The notes under the pieces are model-generated. The model worked only from the letters and a program-made list of their open reading frames with translations, ran no database searches and was not told where the DNA came from. A stretch of 64,000 nucleotides of DNA from Acidobacteriaceae bacterium (GTDB lineage: Bacteria > Acidobacteriota > Terriglobia > Terriglobales > Acidobacteriaceae), in NCBI GenBank assembly GCA_025462885.1, contig JAOAPN010000008.1, positions 398,953-462,952 of the forward strand, given 5' to 3'. Each line of letters opens with the position of its first letter. The first letter of the stretch is position 1. A program made the position numbers and the translations under genes. Below, in pieces: positions 7,735 through 17,147 of the stretch.

Positions 7735-9690
7735 ATGCGCATTTTTAAGTGTTGTCCCTACACGTTGTTTCTTGCCCTGCCGCTGGCTTTGAGCGCGCAA
7801 TCGAAGGTTGCGCAACACCCGCTGGACGGCCTTACGACCGATGAGTACTGGAAGGTCCATGATGTTCTGCAGAAAAGCGGCCACATCACGGAGAAGACGC
7901 TGGTTTCAAGCTTGCTGCTCCATGAGCCAGCGAAGGATAAGGTGTTGGCGTGGAAGGAGGGCGACCCGCTTGCGCGCGAGGCGGATGTGATTCTTCTGGA
8001 CGATGGGAAGACGGTCGAGGCGCGGGTGGACCTGACGGGTGACAAACTGGAGGCCTGGAATGTCATTCCGGGAGTGCAGGCTCCGGTAACCGGCAGCGAG
8101 TTTGGAGCGATGGGTGAGGTGGTGAAGCACGATCCGCGCGTACTGGCGGCGTTGAAGTTGCGCGGGATCACGGATCTGAGCACGGTGAATTGCGGAGCGG
8201 GTCCGTTGTCGTTCCTGGTGTTTCCGGAGCAGGATGGGCAGCGCATCGGTTGGGGTGAGTGCACCGATATTCATGGTGCGTACCATAGCTGGGGCCGGAC
8301 GGTGGAAGGCATTCATGTTCTCGCGAACCTGACTACGAAGAAAATTCTTAAAGTTGTAGATACAGGCGTGGTGCCGGTGCCGACTGGGCCGACGTCATTT
8401 GAAGATGCGGATAGTGTGGCGCGTCCGGGGACGACTCCGATTGTGATGATGCAGCCGCTTGGCCCGGGGTACAAGATCACCAAGGGCGAGGTGAGCTGGC
8501 AGAACTGGCACTTCCGCTTCCGACTAGACCCTCGGGTTGGGCCGGTGGTGAACATGGTGCGGTACCAGGATGGCGCGCGGATGCGGTCGGTGCTGTACGA
8601 GGGATCGCTTTCGGAGATGTATGTGCCGTATATGGATCCGGAAGAGGGTTGGAACTCGCGAGCGTTTCTGGACGCGGGCGAGTTTCTGTTGGGCGGGTTG
8701 ATCAAGCCTGTGGGTCCAGACGATTGCCCGGAGAACGCGGAGTACTTCGCGGGGTATGCTCCGTCGGATCACTCGGTGCCGATTCGCAAGGCGCAGGCTG
8801 CGTGCATGTTCGAGCGGGTTGCAGGCGGGCCGGCGTGGCGGCATTTTGAGAACAACTGGATCAATGGACGGCCCAGCCGGGAGTTGGTGCTGCGGACTGC
8901 GGCGGTGGTGGGGAACTATGACTACCTGATGGACTGGATCTTTCAACAGGATGGGACGATTCGGGTTGTGGTTGGCGCAACCGGAATCGTAGAGACGAAG
9001 AGCGTGAAGGAGACTTCAGTTGAGCCCATGCACGATGGGATGTCGAAGCCTTCGTACGGCACACTGGTCGCGCCGAATACGGTCGCGGTAAATCATGACC
9101 ACTTCTTCTCGTACCGGCTGGACCTCGATGTGGATGGAACGAACAACAGCTTCATGATTGATCGGATGGTCGCGCAGCCGATCAAGAAGAACACGCGGAC
9201 GAGTATCTGGGCAGTTGAGTCGTCGATGGCGCATACGGAGAAGGACGGAATTCTGGACATCGATCTGCGGAAGCCGAGTATGTGGAACTTCGTGAGCACG
9301 TCTGAGCATGGAAAGCTGGGGCATCCTACCGGCTACGAGATTATGCCGGGGGCGACCGCGGTTTCATTTGTTTCGCCGGATGATCCGGCTCAGAAGGTGG
9401 GAGCGTTCTCAGCGCACCAGCTTTGGGTGACGCCGTATAAGCCGGAAGAGCTTTATGCTGCGGGTCTTTATGTGACCAACAGCAAGGGCTTGGAGGGGCT
9501 ACCGGCGTGGACGAAGGCAAATCGTTCGATTGAGAACACGGATATCGTGGCCTGGTATACGCTCGGATTTCATCATGCAGTGCGGGTGGAGGATTGGCCG
9601 GTGATGCCTACGATGTGGCATGACTTTCTAATTCGACCGGTGAACTTCTTCGATGAAAATCCGGCTATGACTTTGCCGCATAAGCCTTAG
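7735..9690 (+). CDS. Copper-containing primary amine oxidase
   Basis: An exported copper/topaquinone enzyme oxidising primary amines to aldehyde, ammonia and hydrogen peroxide. Visible active-site elements, numbered from the chosen start, are the topaquinone precursor Y395 in VGNYDY, the catalytic base D313 in FLDAGEF, copper ligands H454 and H456 in NHDHFF, and the third ligand H629 in TMWHDF. The C-terminal stretch WYTLGFHHAVRVEDWP is characteristic of the family. A signal peptide (MRIFKCCPYTLFLALPLALSAQ) suggests periplasmic location; it is given here only as the first about 20 residues. The ATG at 7735 has AGGAG four bases upstream, which favours it over the ATG at 7690. The 651-residue length is normal. 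It ends the cluster and is followed by a terminator. Confidence 0.93.
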   Translation: MRIFKCCPYTLFLALPLALSAQSKVAQHPLDGLTTDEYWKVHDVLQKSGHITEKTLVSSLLLHEPAKDKVLAWKEGDPLAREADVILLDDGKTVEARVDLTGDKLEAWNVIPGVQAPVTGSEFGAMGEVVKHDPRVLAALKLRGITDLSTVNCGAGPLSFLVFPEQDGQRIGWGECTDIHGAYHSWGRTVEGIHVLANLTTKKILKVVDTGVVPVPTGPTSFEDADSVARPGTTPIVMMQPLGPGYKITKGEVSWQNWHFRFRLDPRVGPVVNMVRYQDGARMRSVLYEGSLSEMYVPYMDPEEGWNSRAFLDAGEFLLGGLIKPVGPDDCPENAEYFAGYAPSDHSVPIRKAQAACMFERVAGGPAWRHFENNWINGRPSRELVLRTAAVVGNYDYLMDWIFQQDGTIRVVVGATGIVETKSVKETSVEPMHDGMSKPSYGTLVAPNTVAVNHDHFFSYRLDLDVDGTNNSFMIDRMVAQPIKKNTRTSIWAVESSMAHTEKDGILDIDLRKPSMWNFVSTSEHGKLGHPTGYEIMPGATAVSFVSPDDPAQKVGAFSAHQLWVTPYKPEELYAAGLYVTNSKGLEGLPAWTKANRSIENTDIVAWYTLGFHHAVRVEDWPVMPTMWHDFLIRPVNFFDENPAMTLPHKP

Positions 9691-9801
9691 AGCTTTGATC
9701 CCCACCCATCGCATAAGACAAGGGCGCGATGAATGGGGCACCCGGGAGTTATGGGTACAGTAAATCTGGATTTAAGTTAGTTGCTAAGGGTCTTGGGAAG
9801 A

Positions 9802-9829
9802 GGGGCGCACAATCGTGCGCCCCCTTTTT
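9802..9829 (+). terminator. Rho-independent terminator
   Basis: A perfect nine-base stem, GGGGCGCAC paired with GTGCGCCCC, has a four-base loop and is followed by C and five T residues (9825-9829). It lies 112 bases after the amine oxidase stop. The opposite strand lacks a T-run after the stem, so it works for the plus-strand cluster. The remainder of 9691-9975 holds no gene and marks the boundary with the converging efflux operon. Confidence 0.88.
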
Positions 9830-9975
9830 CAGGGCGGGTTCTTTCGAGGGGTATCGCGGAAGGAGTTAATGATCAAGTGCGCCCTGACGCCGGGCGGGCG
9901 CCACTTCGTGGGGTTATTGGACGCTGCGCGTGATGAAACTGCTCTACAGCGATGGCGAATCCGCTTTATTTGTGT

Positions 9976-12900
9976 TTAGTGTGCGCTTAGGGCTGTTGGG
10001 GTGGGGCCTTCGTCTTCGTCGGGGGTAGGTTCCTCCTTGCCTTCGAAGAAGGCGTAGACGACAGGGAGAAGGAGGAGGGTCAGGGCGGTGGAGCTTACCA
10101 GGCCTCCGATGACGACGATGGCTAGGGGGCGCTGGATCTCCGAGCCGGGGCCGGTGGCGAAGAGGAAGGGGACGAGTCCGAAGGCGGCAACGGTAGCGGT
10201 CATCATGACGGGGCGGAAGCGGAGGCGGGCTCCCTGGCGGATGGCTTCTTCCTGGGGGAGTCCTTCCTGGCGGAGCTTGCGGATGTAGGAGACGAGGACG
10301 ACTCCGTTGAGGACGGCGATGCCCCAGAGGGCGATGAAGCCTACGGAGGCGGGGACGGAGAGGTACTCGCCAGAGAGGAAGAGGGAGAGCACGCCGCCGA
10401 TGGAGGCCAAGGGAAGTACGGTGATGATGAGGGCGGCGAAGCGGACGGATTTGAAGAGGACGAAGAGCAGGAAGAAGATCGCCGCGACAGTAATGGGGAC
10501 GATGATCATGAGGTGGTGGAGGGCGCGCTCCATGTTATGGAACTGGCCGCCCCACTCGATGAAGTAGCCGGCGGGGAGGGTGACCTGCTTGTCGACTTTG
10601 TCCTGGAGTTCGGCCACGAAGCCGCCGAGGTCGCGGTTCTGAACGTTTACGCCGACGACGATGCGGCGCTTGCCCATGCTGCGATTGATGAGGGCCGGGC
10701 CTTCGACGACCTTGACGGTGGCGAGGTCCTTGAGGGGAACGCGGGGGCCGTCGGGGGAGCTGATTTGCAGCTCGCGGATGTCTTCGACGCTGTCGCGAAG
10801 AGAGAGGGGGAGGCGCACGACGGCTTCGAAGCGGCGCTCGCCTTCGTAGATGGAGGTGGCGGCTTTGCCGGCGATGGCGGTCTCGACCATGTCGTTGACG
10901 TCGGCGGCGTTGATGCCGTAGCGAGCGATGGCTCCGCGGTCGATGTCGATGGTGAGGTACTGCTGGCCGCCGACGCGGTCGACGCGAGTATCCTGCGTGC
11001 CCTGGATGCCGCTGGCTACCTTGGCGATCTGATTGGCCTTTTCGACGAGCAGGTCGAGATCGTCTCCGTAGAGCATGACGGCGACGTCGGCGCGGACGCC
11101 GGAGACCATCTCGTCGACACGGTCGCTGATGGGCTGCGACATGACGAGATTGATGCCGGGAATGGAGCTGAGGCGTTCGCGGACCTGCTCGGCGATCTTA
11201 TCCTGGGTGACGCCGCGGGCTCGTTTGTCGAAGGGGGTGAGAGCTGCAATGACATCAGCTTCGTTCGGGCCGGCGGGGTCGGCGGGGGATTCGCCGCGGC
11301 CGACGCGGGAGACTACGTTCTCTACGCCGGGGACCAGGAGCATGCTCTTCTGCATGGCCATCTCCATCTTGAGCGATTCGTCGAGGGAGATGTTGGGGAC
11401 GCGGTCGGCGTTGGGGGAGAGGGTGCCTTCCTGCATCTCGGGGATGAAGGCAGTGCCGAGGAAAGGGAAGAGGGCGATGGCGAAGATGAATAAGCCCAGC
11501 ACCATGAGGACGCTGGTCTTGCGATGCAGCATCGCCCAGTTGAGCATGGCGTTGTAGGGGCGGCGGAGGATGCGGACGAGGCGGGTATCGTCTTCGGAGC
11601 CGCCTTTGAGGAGGTAGGAAGAGAGGACTGGCGAGAGGGTGAGCGAGAGGATCAGCGAGATGCCGAGAGCGATGGCGATGGTATAGGCGAGCGGGCCGAA
11701 CATCTTGCCTTCCATGCCTTCAAGGGTCATCAAGGGAAGGAAGACGAGGATGATGATCGCGACGCCGAAGAGGACGGGAGTCGCAACTTCAGTGACGGCG
11801 GAGAGGACGATATCGAGCTTGTCACGACGGGACATGACGCCGGGATCGGCATGGCGGGCATGGCTTAGTTTGGTGAAGACGTTCTCGACTACGACGACGG
11901 AGCCGTCGACCATGAGACCGATCGCGATGGCCAGGCCGCCGAGGGACATGAGGTTGGCGGAGAGGCCGATCTGGTTCATGACGAGGAACGTCAGGAGCGG
12001 CGTCAGGACGAGGGTGGCGCTGACGATGAGGCTGGAGCGAATGTCTCCGAGGAAGAGTACGAGCACGATGATGACGAAGATGACTCCTTCGCCGAGGACT
12101 TCGGTAACGGTGTGGATGGCGGCGTCGACGAGCTCGGAACGGTCGTAGTAGGGGACTAGCTGGAGGCCGCCGGGGACCATGTGCTTGGAGTTGATCTCGG
12201 CTACGCGTTCCTTCACGCGGCTTACGATCTGCTTGGCGTTGCCTCCGCTGGTCATGAGGACTACGCCGCCGACGGCTTCGGTGTAGCCATTCTTGATCAT
12301 GGCACCGGTGCGGACTTCAGAGCCGAGGCGAACTTCCGCTACGTCGCGGATGTAGACGGGGGTACCGCCGGTCTCCTTGAGGACGATGTTGCGCATGTCG
12401 TCCAGGCCGCGGACGAGGCCGACGGAGCGGACGAGATACTGCTCGGCGTGCTGTGCGAGAATGCCGCCGCCGGCGTTGGCGTTGTTGTGGGCGAGGGCGT
12501 TGCGCACGTCGGAGATGGTGAGGTTGTAGTAGTGGAGTTTCTGAGGGTCGACGCGAGTCTCGTACTGCTTGACGTAGCCGCCGGTGGAGTTGATCTCGGC
12601 GACGCCGGGAATGGAGCGGAGAAGCGGACGAACAACCCAGTCCTGGAGGGTACGGCGTTCTACGAGCTCTTCCTGGGTGAGCTGATGCTTTCCTTCGCCG
12701 GGAAGGTCGAGGGTGTACTGATAGACCTCGCCGAGCGCGTTGGTGATGGGACCGAGGATGGGGGTAACGCCTTCGGGCATGCGGTCGCGCAGTTCGGAGA
12801 GGCGTTCGGAGATCATCTGGCGCTCGAGGAAGAGACTGCTGCCATCCGCAAAGACGAGCGTGATGAGGGACAGGCCCGGCTTGTTGAGGGAGCGCATGTC

Positions 12901-13140
12901 GGTCATGCCGGGCAGGCCGGTCATGGCGATTTCGATGGGGATGGTGACGAAGCGTTCGACCTCTTCGGGGGATTTGCCGGAGGCCTCGGTCGCGATCTGG
13001 ACCTGCACGTTGGCGACGTCGGGAAAGGCGTCGACGGAGAGATGCTGTGCCGCGTTAATACCGAAACCTACAAAGACCAGTGAGATGACGACAAGGATGA
13101 GGCGCTGCCGCAGTGAGCCCGCGATGATGGACTGCAACAT
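9976..13140 (-). CDS. Heavy-metal efflux RND pump (CzcA/CusA family)
   Basis: The inner-membrane proton-driven pump of a tripartite metal exporter. It is about 1054 residues, has the RND duplication (two sets of a single helix, a large periplasmic domain and five more helices), and carries the proton-relay acidic residue in helix 4 within AIGLMVDGSVVVVENV. The periplasmic segment DRVDEMVSGVRADVAV resembles CzcA-type divalent-cation pumps more than CusA, but the helix 4 motif is not the classic DFG form, so the metal (Zn, Co, Ni, Cd, Cu or Ag) is unassigned. The start is taken at 13140 (MLQSIIAGSLRQRL), one base after the adaptor stop and with GGGAGG upstream; the longer reading from 13209 would overlap the adaptor by 68 bases. 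It is third in a czcCBA-type operon. Confidence 0.93.
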   Translation of the reverse strand: MLQSIIAGSLRQRLILVVISLVFVGFGINAAQHLSVDAFPDVANVQVQIATEASGKSPEEVERFVTIPIEIAMTGLPGMTDMRSLNKPGLSLITLVFADGSSLFLERQMISERLSELRDRMPEGVTPILGPITNALGEVYQYTLDLPGEGKHQLTQEELVERRTLQDWVVRPLLRSIPGVAEINSTGGYVKQYETRVDPQKLHYYNLTISDVRNALAHNNANAGGGILAQHAEQYLVRSVGLVRGLDDMRNIVLKETGGTPVYIRDVAEVRLGSEVRTGAMIKNGYTEAVGGVVLMTSGGNAKQIVSRVKERVAEINSKHMVPGGLQLVPYYDRSELVDAAIHTVTEVLGEGVIFVIIVLVLFLGDIRSSLIVSATLVLTPLLTFLVMNQIGLSANLMSLGGLAIAIGLMVDGSVVVVENVFTKLSHARHADPGVMSRRDKLDIVLSAVTEVATPVLFGVAIIILVFLPLMTLEGMEGKMFGPLAYTIAIALGISLILSLTLSPVLSSYLLKGGSEDDTRLVRILRRPYNAMLNWAMLHRKTSVLMVLGLFIFAIALFPFLGTAFIPEMQEGTLSPNADRVPNISLDESLKMEMAMQKSMLLVPGVENVVSRVGRGESPADPAGPNEADVIAALTPFDKRARGVTQDKIAEQVRERLSSIPGINLVMSQPISDRVDEMVSGVRADVAVMLYGDDLDLLVEKANQIAKVASGIQGTQDTRVDRVGGQQYLTIDIDRGAIARYGINAADVNDMVETAIAGKAATSIYEGERRFEAVVRLPLSLRDSVEDIRELQISSPDGPRVPLKDLATVKVVEGPALINRSMGKRRIVVGVNVQNRDLGGFVAELQDKVDKQVTLPAGYFIEWGGQFHNMERALHHLMIIVPITVAAIFFLLFVLFKSVRFAALIITVLPLASIGGVLSLFLSGEYLSVPASVGFIALWGIAVLNGVVLVSYIRKLRQEGLPQEEAIRQGARLRFRPVMMTATVAAFGLVPFLFATGPGSEIQRPLAIVVIGGLVSSTALTLLLLPVVYAFFEGKEEPTPDEDEGPTPTALSAH

Positions 13141-13141
13141 G

Positions 13142-14353
13142 CTATTTGCCTCCCTTGATGGAGTTCTGCTTGCGCTGGTTGTTGAGGTGGAAGGCACCGT
13201 CGAGGACAATTGGCTGGTCTTCCGTGACCCCGCTCTGGACGACGCGGCGGTCTTCGACCTCGTCTCCGAGAGTTACTTCGCGAAGCAGGAACTTGTTGGG
13301 GCCGACCTGGATGAAGATGTAGTCCTTGTTGTCCTGGCGTACGACGGCGGTCTGCGGGATGGTGAGTTTCTGTTCGACACGACCGGTAAAGGTCATGTTG
13401 GCAAGTTCGTCCGGACGGTAGAGGCCTTCGGGGTTGGCGATGTCCATGCGGACCTGCACGGTGCGGGTGGCAGGGTCGACGATGGGGGCTACGTAGGAGA
13501 GGTGGCCAACGATCTTCTGATTGGGTAGCGCTGGGATCTGCACCAGGACCTGCATGCCCTTGCGGAGCAGGCCGGCGTCTTCTTCAGGAACGTTGGCGAC
13601 GATCCAGACGCTGGATAGGTCGGCGATGGTGAAGGCTGGATCGGCGGGCTGCACGACCTGGCCGATGGTGACCTTGCGTTCGAGAACGGTGCCGCCCTTG
13701 GGGGTAACGATGGAGTAGTCGGCGCTGAGCTCGCGCGAAGTGATGAGCTTCTGGATCTGTCCATCGCTCATGCCCAGGCCGCGGAGTTGCGTGCGATAGG
13801 AGGAGGCCACGGAGCTGGCTTGCAGGAGTTCGGCCTGGCGACGTTCGAGTTCTGCGCGACCGATGACGTCGGCTGCGACCAGTTGCTCGGCACGCTTGGT
13901 GGCGGCTTCCGCGAGGTCCCTTTGGGAGTAGGCCTTGATAAGGGCGAGCTGTGCGTCGGATAGATCGGTGCTGTGCAGCGTTGCGAGAACTGTACCGGGG
14001 CGTACGCTTTGGCCTTCGAAGACGACAAGGCGGAGGATGCGGCCGGAGACTGGAGAGCCGACGCGTGCGATTCGGCTGGCATCGGTTTCGATATGGGCGG
14101 AAACGCGGAGGAGGCCGGTGACATCGTGCATCTTCGCTGTGCCGAGCTTGAGATTCGCAGCCAGGGCAGGTGTCACTTCGATCATCGCGGGGTCGCTCTG
14201 GGACGCAACTTTGTCCTCGGACTTCTTCTTGCAACCCTGGGTGAGAAGCAGCGGAGCTACGAGGAGAGCGCCGCAGATATAGAGCCGCAGGATTCCGGCT
14301 ATGCGGGTCGAGCGAGTATTCGAGGTGCGGGGGGCGAGATGCAAGGCGGTCAT
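13142..14353 (-). CDS. Efflux RND periplasmic adaptor subunit (CzcB/CusB family)
   Basis: The membrane-fusion protein that links the RND pump to the outer-membrane channel. An N-terminal hydrophobic segment ends in LLTQGCKKK, which may be an unusual lipobox, so it may be a lipoprotein. A beta-barrel/lipoyl half (GSPVSGRILRLVVFEGQSVRPG) is followed by a coiled-coil hairpin (about 145-215), the second lipoyl half (VTPKGGTVLERKVTIGQVVQ) and the membrane-proximal domain. The 403-residue length fits the family. There is no obvious His/Met-rich N-terminal metal chaperone stretch. One-base gaps on both sides (TAG-A-ATG in front, TAG-C-ATG behind) show tight translational coupling of all three efflux genes. 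Confidence 0.92.
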   Translation of the reverse strand: MTALHLAPRTSNTRSTRIAGILRLYICGALLVAPLLLTQGCKKKSEDKVASQSDPAMIEVTPALAANLKLGTAKMHDVTGLLRVSAHIETDASRIARVGSPVSGRILRLVVFEGQSVRPGTVLATLHSTDLSDAQLALIKAYSQRDLAEAATKRAEQLVAADVIGRAELERRQAELLQASSVASSYRTQLRGLGMSDGQIQKLITSRELSADYSIVTPKGGTVLERKVTIGQVVQPADPAFTIADLSSVWIVANVPEEDAGLLRKGMQVLVQIPALPNQKIVGHLSYVAPIVDPATRTVQVRMDIANPEGLYRPDELANMTFTGRVEQKLTIPQTAVVRQDNKDYIFIQVGPNKFLLREVTLGDEVEDRRVVQSGVTEDQPIVLDGAFHLNNQRKQNSIKGGK

Positions 14354-14354
14354 T

Positions 14355-15746
14355 CTAGGGTCGTCCTCCAGGCGCTACTGCGCCGAGTTCTTCAAGGTCT
14401 ACTAATGCGGACTGTCGTTCGTACTGTGCGTCGAGGAGGTCTCCGCGCACGCTTTGCAGAACTCTCTGAGCGTCGAGAACTTCGACGATGCCGCGCTCTC
14501 CGAAGCGATAGGCTGCCTTGGCTGCATCGACGGCGCTCTCTGCTGCTCTCAATTCGCCCGACTGCAGCGAGGTGACCTGCTGATCTGCGAGTTGATATTG
14601 TTCGGAGGTGCGTTCGACGGCGGAGACGAGTTCGAGGCGACGCTGATCGAGGATGGCGTTGGTCTGCGAGATGGCAGCAGCGGACTCGGCGATCTGCCCC
14701 TGACGACGATCCCAGAGCGGAATGGGGACGGTGACGCCCGTACGCCAGAAGCGGAGGTCGGGCTGATTTTCGAACTCGGCGAAGACGGTGGGTTGGGGGA
14801 TACGGAGTTTATGCTCCTGGCTGAGCTTTGCTTCCGCAGCTTTAACGTCGGTTTGGGACTGCGCGATGGCAGGGTGGGAGCGGAGGACAAGTTCGCGCAT
14901 CTGGAGCAAGGGCGGTAGCTGCACGGGTGGCTCGAGGGAGCCGACAGGGTCAAGGTTTGCGTCGGCGGGGGCGGCGATGGCGACCCGAAGGAGAGCGATG
15001 GAGTTGACAAGCTCAAGCTGCGCGCTGCGAACCAGGAATCGAGCGTGGGCGATCTCGGCTTCGGCGCGGGTGAGTTCGAGACGACCCTTTTCGCCTACGC
15101 TGACTTCAACTTCCACGCGGCGGCGGAGGTCTTCTACAAGTTTCAGGTTTTCCTGGGTGTGTGCTACTTCTTCGCGTCGGCGGAGGACGTTGTAGAAGGC
15201 GTGCTTCGCATCGGCCTGCACGGAACGGCCGACTCCCTGCTGGCCAAATCGGCTGCTGATGCTGTTGAGTTCGGCCACCTTGCGTCGGGCTGTTCGTTCT
15301 GCTGGAATTTCGATTACCTGGTACGCGGCGTAGTGCTGGAGGAGACCCGGAATTCCCGGGGTTGCGATGGGGCGCGCGTATTGGCGGCCGCCGAAGACTT
15401 CGGCCGAGGGGTTGGTATAGGCGCGCGCGGTGCGAATGGCTGCGGTGGAGCGGGCGGATTCGGCGGCTGCTCCGCGCAGGCGAGGATTGTTGCGCTCAGC
15501 CATGGCGATAGCCCCTTCGAGGGTAAGCGCCTGGGGTGCGTTGGAAGGCGGTGATGGAGTTTGGGAAGTGGTCTGGGCATCGCGTGCCAGAGTAAGCGCA
15601 GGCTGAGGCTCGTCAGGTACATGGAGAGATGTTTGCGCCATGCTTACGCATGGCGCGAGGAGAGCAAATACAGCAAACCTTGAGAGTGTCACAGTGTGGT
15701 GATTGCATGTGGGAGGCCAAAGGCTAAGTCCTTTGAATCGAGGCAT
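14355..15746 (-). CDS. TolC-family outer-membrane channel (CzcC/CusC-like)
   Basis: The outer-membrane exit duct of the metal efflux system. A signal peptide ends near CVSMAQ. The mature protein contains the duplicated long helices of the outer-membrane-factor fold, for example ALTLEGAIAMAERNNPRLRG near residue 75 and a repeat near 275 (LRSHPAIAQSQTDVKAAEAKL). At 463 residues it has the usual length. It is the first gene of the operon and is transcribed away from the histidine kinase gene across a 168-base gap, so this gap should carry the operon promoter. The start is the first ATG (15746); the upstream residues are somewhat long for a signal peptide, and a start further in is possible. Confidence 0.9.
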   Translation of the reverse strand: MPRFKGLSLWPPTCNHHTVTLSRFAVFALLAPCVSMAQTSLHVPDEPQPALTLARDAQTTSQTPSPPSNAPQALTLEGAIAMAERNNPRLRGAAAESARSTAAIRTARAYTNPSAEVFGGRQYARPIATPGIPGLLQHYAAYQVIEIPAERTARRKVAELNSISSRFGQQGVGRSVQADAKHAFYNVLRRREEVAHTQENLKLVEDLRRRVEVEVSVGEKGRLELTRAEAEIAHARFLVRSAQLELVNSIALLRVAIAAPADANLDPVGSLEPPVQLPPLLQMRELVLRSHPAIAQSQTDVKAAEAKLSQEHKLRIPQPTVFAEFENQPDLRFWRTGVTVPIPLWDRRQGQIAESAAAISQTNAILDQRRLELVSAVERTSEQYQLADQQVTSLQSGELRAAESAVDAAKAAYRFGERGIVEVLDAQRVLQSVRGDLLDAQYERQSALVDLEELGAVAPGGRP

Positions 15747-15888
15747 TCGTGCGATTATGGCGAGATTTGACGTGGATTGATGTCCGATATGGGGCAGCGA
15801 TATTTTGCCGTCCGACGCAAACGGTACAGTGCCGGAATCGCGTTTTGAGGAAATGCCGCAGTTTCATCATTTCGTGCGCGAAAGTGAT

Positions 15889-15906
15889 TTGGTGGGTGGA
15901 TTGCTT
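15889..15906 (+). promoter_or_regulatory. Possible sigma-54 (-24/-12) promoter
   Basis: The sequence TTGG at 15889-15892 and TTGC at 15901-15904 place the invariant GG and GC dinucleotides exactly ten bases apart, as sigma-54 promoters require, and the -12 part (TTGCTT) fits well. The -24 part (TTGGTGGG) departs from TTGGCACG, so this is weak. It would drive the kinase/regulator pair, whose regulator is a sigma-54 activator. If real, transcription starts near 15916 and translation would have to begin at the ATG at 16002. Confidence 0.3.
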
Positions 15907-15917
15907 CAATAGGCTTG

Positions 15918-17147
15918 ATGCTTGCCTCTTCGATTGTTATTCGACCATTTCCGATTGTGGAGTTTCCCCCTGCGTCAGTATCCGCATGGGAAAATGGTCG
16001 TATGCCCTCCGCGCGAAGCCGGCTCTCGTCTCCCCGCTTTCAAGCCACGTCGATTGCAGTGCTGGTTGTGGCGCTGGCGGTGTTTACGTGGATGACACCA
16101 CCGCATGCGGTGGTGTTGCACAATATTTTGCACCACCTCAATTTTTTGCCCTTCATGCTGGCAGGGATGTTGTTTGGCTGGCGCGGCGCTTTGAAGACGG
16201 TTGTGTTTGCTGCCGTGCTGCAGATTCCTTCGCTGGAACGTCACTGGCACTCGGCCCCGCTGGACGCACAGGATCAGGTTGTCGAACTGAGTATCTTCAG
16301 CGCGGCGGGTTTGATTGCTGGAGTGCTTGCAGACCGGGAGCGGCTCCAGAGGAAGCGGGTCGAGGCGACCCAGCTTGAGATGGAAGGCGTCTACACGGAG
16401 CTTCGCGCCAACATCCAGCAGATGAAGAAGACGGAACGGCTTACGGCTGCGGGACAACTTGCGGCGAGCCTGGCGCATGAGATCCGCAATCCACTAGCGA
16501 GCATCAGTGGTGCGGCGGGTATTCTGGCTCGCGGGCAGGCTACGCTGGCGAATCGCGAAGAGTGTCTCGACATCCTGATGCGGGAGTCGCAACGGCTGAA
16601 TAAGCTGCTGACGAATTTTCTGGATTTTGCAAGGCCGCGGTTGCCGCGGTTTCAGAAGACAGAACCGATCTCGCTGATCAACGCGGTGGTTGCGTTGGCA
16701 CAGCACTCTGCGGTCGGGCACCAGGTGACACTGCGGGAGGAGATGTCTTCGCGGTTGCGAGAGATTGAGGTGGATGCCGAACAGATCAAACAGGTCTTGC
16801 TGAACCTGATCTTGAATGCAGTGCAGGCTACGGAGGGCGCGGGGATGGTGGTCATCCGGAGCGCGGATTCGCAGGACCGGTGGTGGGTCGAGGTGTGCGA
16901 CGAAGGCTCCGGCATTTTGCCGGAGGATGTGGACCGAATCTTCGATCCGTTTTTTACGACGAAGGACAATGGAACCGGACTTGGGCTGGCGGTAGTCGCG
17001 AATATTATCGCGCAACACGGCGGCGAGATTCGCTGCCGCGAGAACGGAGAAGGGCAGCGGGGAATGACGTTTCGCATTGAACTTCCGTTCGACCGCAGCC
17101 AGAGGGTCGCGGGCAAGCCGCTTCGCAGAGAGGCGGTCACGTTGTGA
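15918..17147 (+). CDS. Membrane sensor histidine kinase (NtrB/ZraS-type)
   Basis: The sensor partner of the next gene. Two to three membrane segments occupy about residues 45-140. Between the first two lies a histidine cluster, PHAVVLHNILHHLNF, unusual for a plain membrane anchor and a possible metal-sensing site. After a coiled linker comes the H-box ASLAHEIRNPLASI (phosphorylated His near residue 187), then the N-box QVLLNLILNAVQAT and the G-boxes DEGSGILP and NGTGLGLAVV of the ATPase domain. No PAS domain is seen. It is divergent from a metal efflux operon and overlaps the regulator gene by four bases (GTGA). The start is uncertain: TTG at 15915, ATG at 15918 or ATG at 16002 are all in frame. 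Confidence 0.87.
   Translation: MLASSIVIRPFPIVEFPPASVSAWENGRMPSARSRLSSPRFQATSIAVLVVALAVFTWMTPPHAVVLHNILHHLNFLPFMLAGMLFGWRGALKTVVFAAVLQIPSLERHWHSAPLDAQDQVVELSIFSAAGLIAGVLADRERLQRKRVEATQLEMEGVYTELRANIQQMKKTERLTAAGQLAASLAHEIRNPLASISGAAGILARGQATLANREECLDILMRESQRLNKLLTNFLDFARPRLPRFQKTEPISLINAVVALAQHSAVGHQVTLREEMSSRLREIEVDAEQIKQVLLNLILNAVQATEGAGMVVIRSADSQDRWWVEVCDEGSGILPEDVDRIFDPFFTTKDNGTGLGLAVVANIIAQHGGEIRCRENGEGQRGMTFRIELPFDRSQRVAGKPLRREAVTL

Noticed and set aside
10513..11493. 326-codon open frame on the plus strand inside the RND pump gene
   Set aside because: It is antisense to a fully conserved RND protein. Its translation is low-complexity and rich in Asp, Gly, Ala and Val, as expected from the mirrored codon bias of a GC-rich gene.
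12181..13083. 300-codon open frame opposite the N-terminal part of the RND pump
   Set aside because: Same mirror effect; no domain, ribosome site or context.
13141..13209. Longer N-terminus of the RND pump
   Set aside because: It would overlap the adaptor gene, is Ser/Thr-rich, and the ATG at 13140 has a good ribosome site and the conserved beginning.
15747..15914. Sigma-54 promoter for the efflux operon on the minus strand (CGGCAC ... TTTGC at 15820-15838)
   Set aside because: Spacing between GG and GC is 13 instead of 10, so it does not fit.
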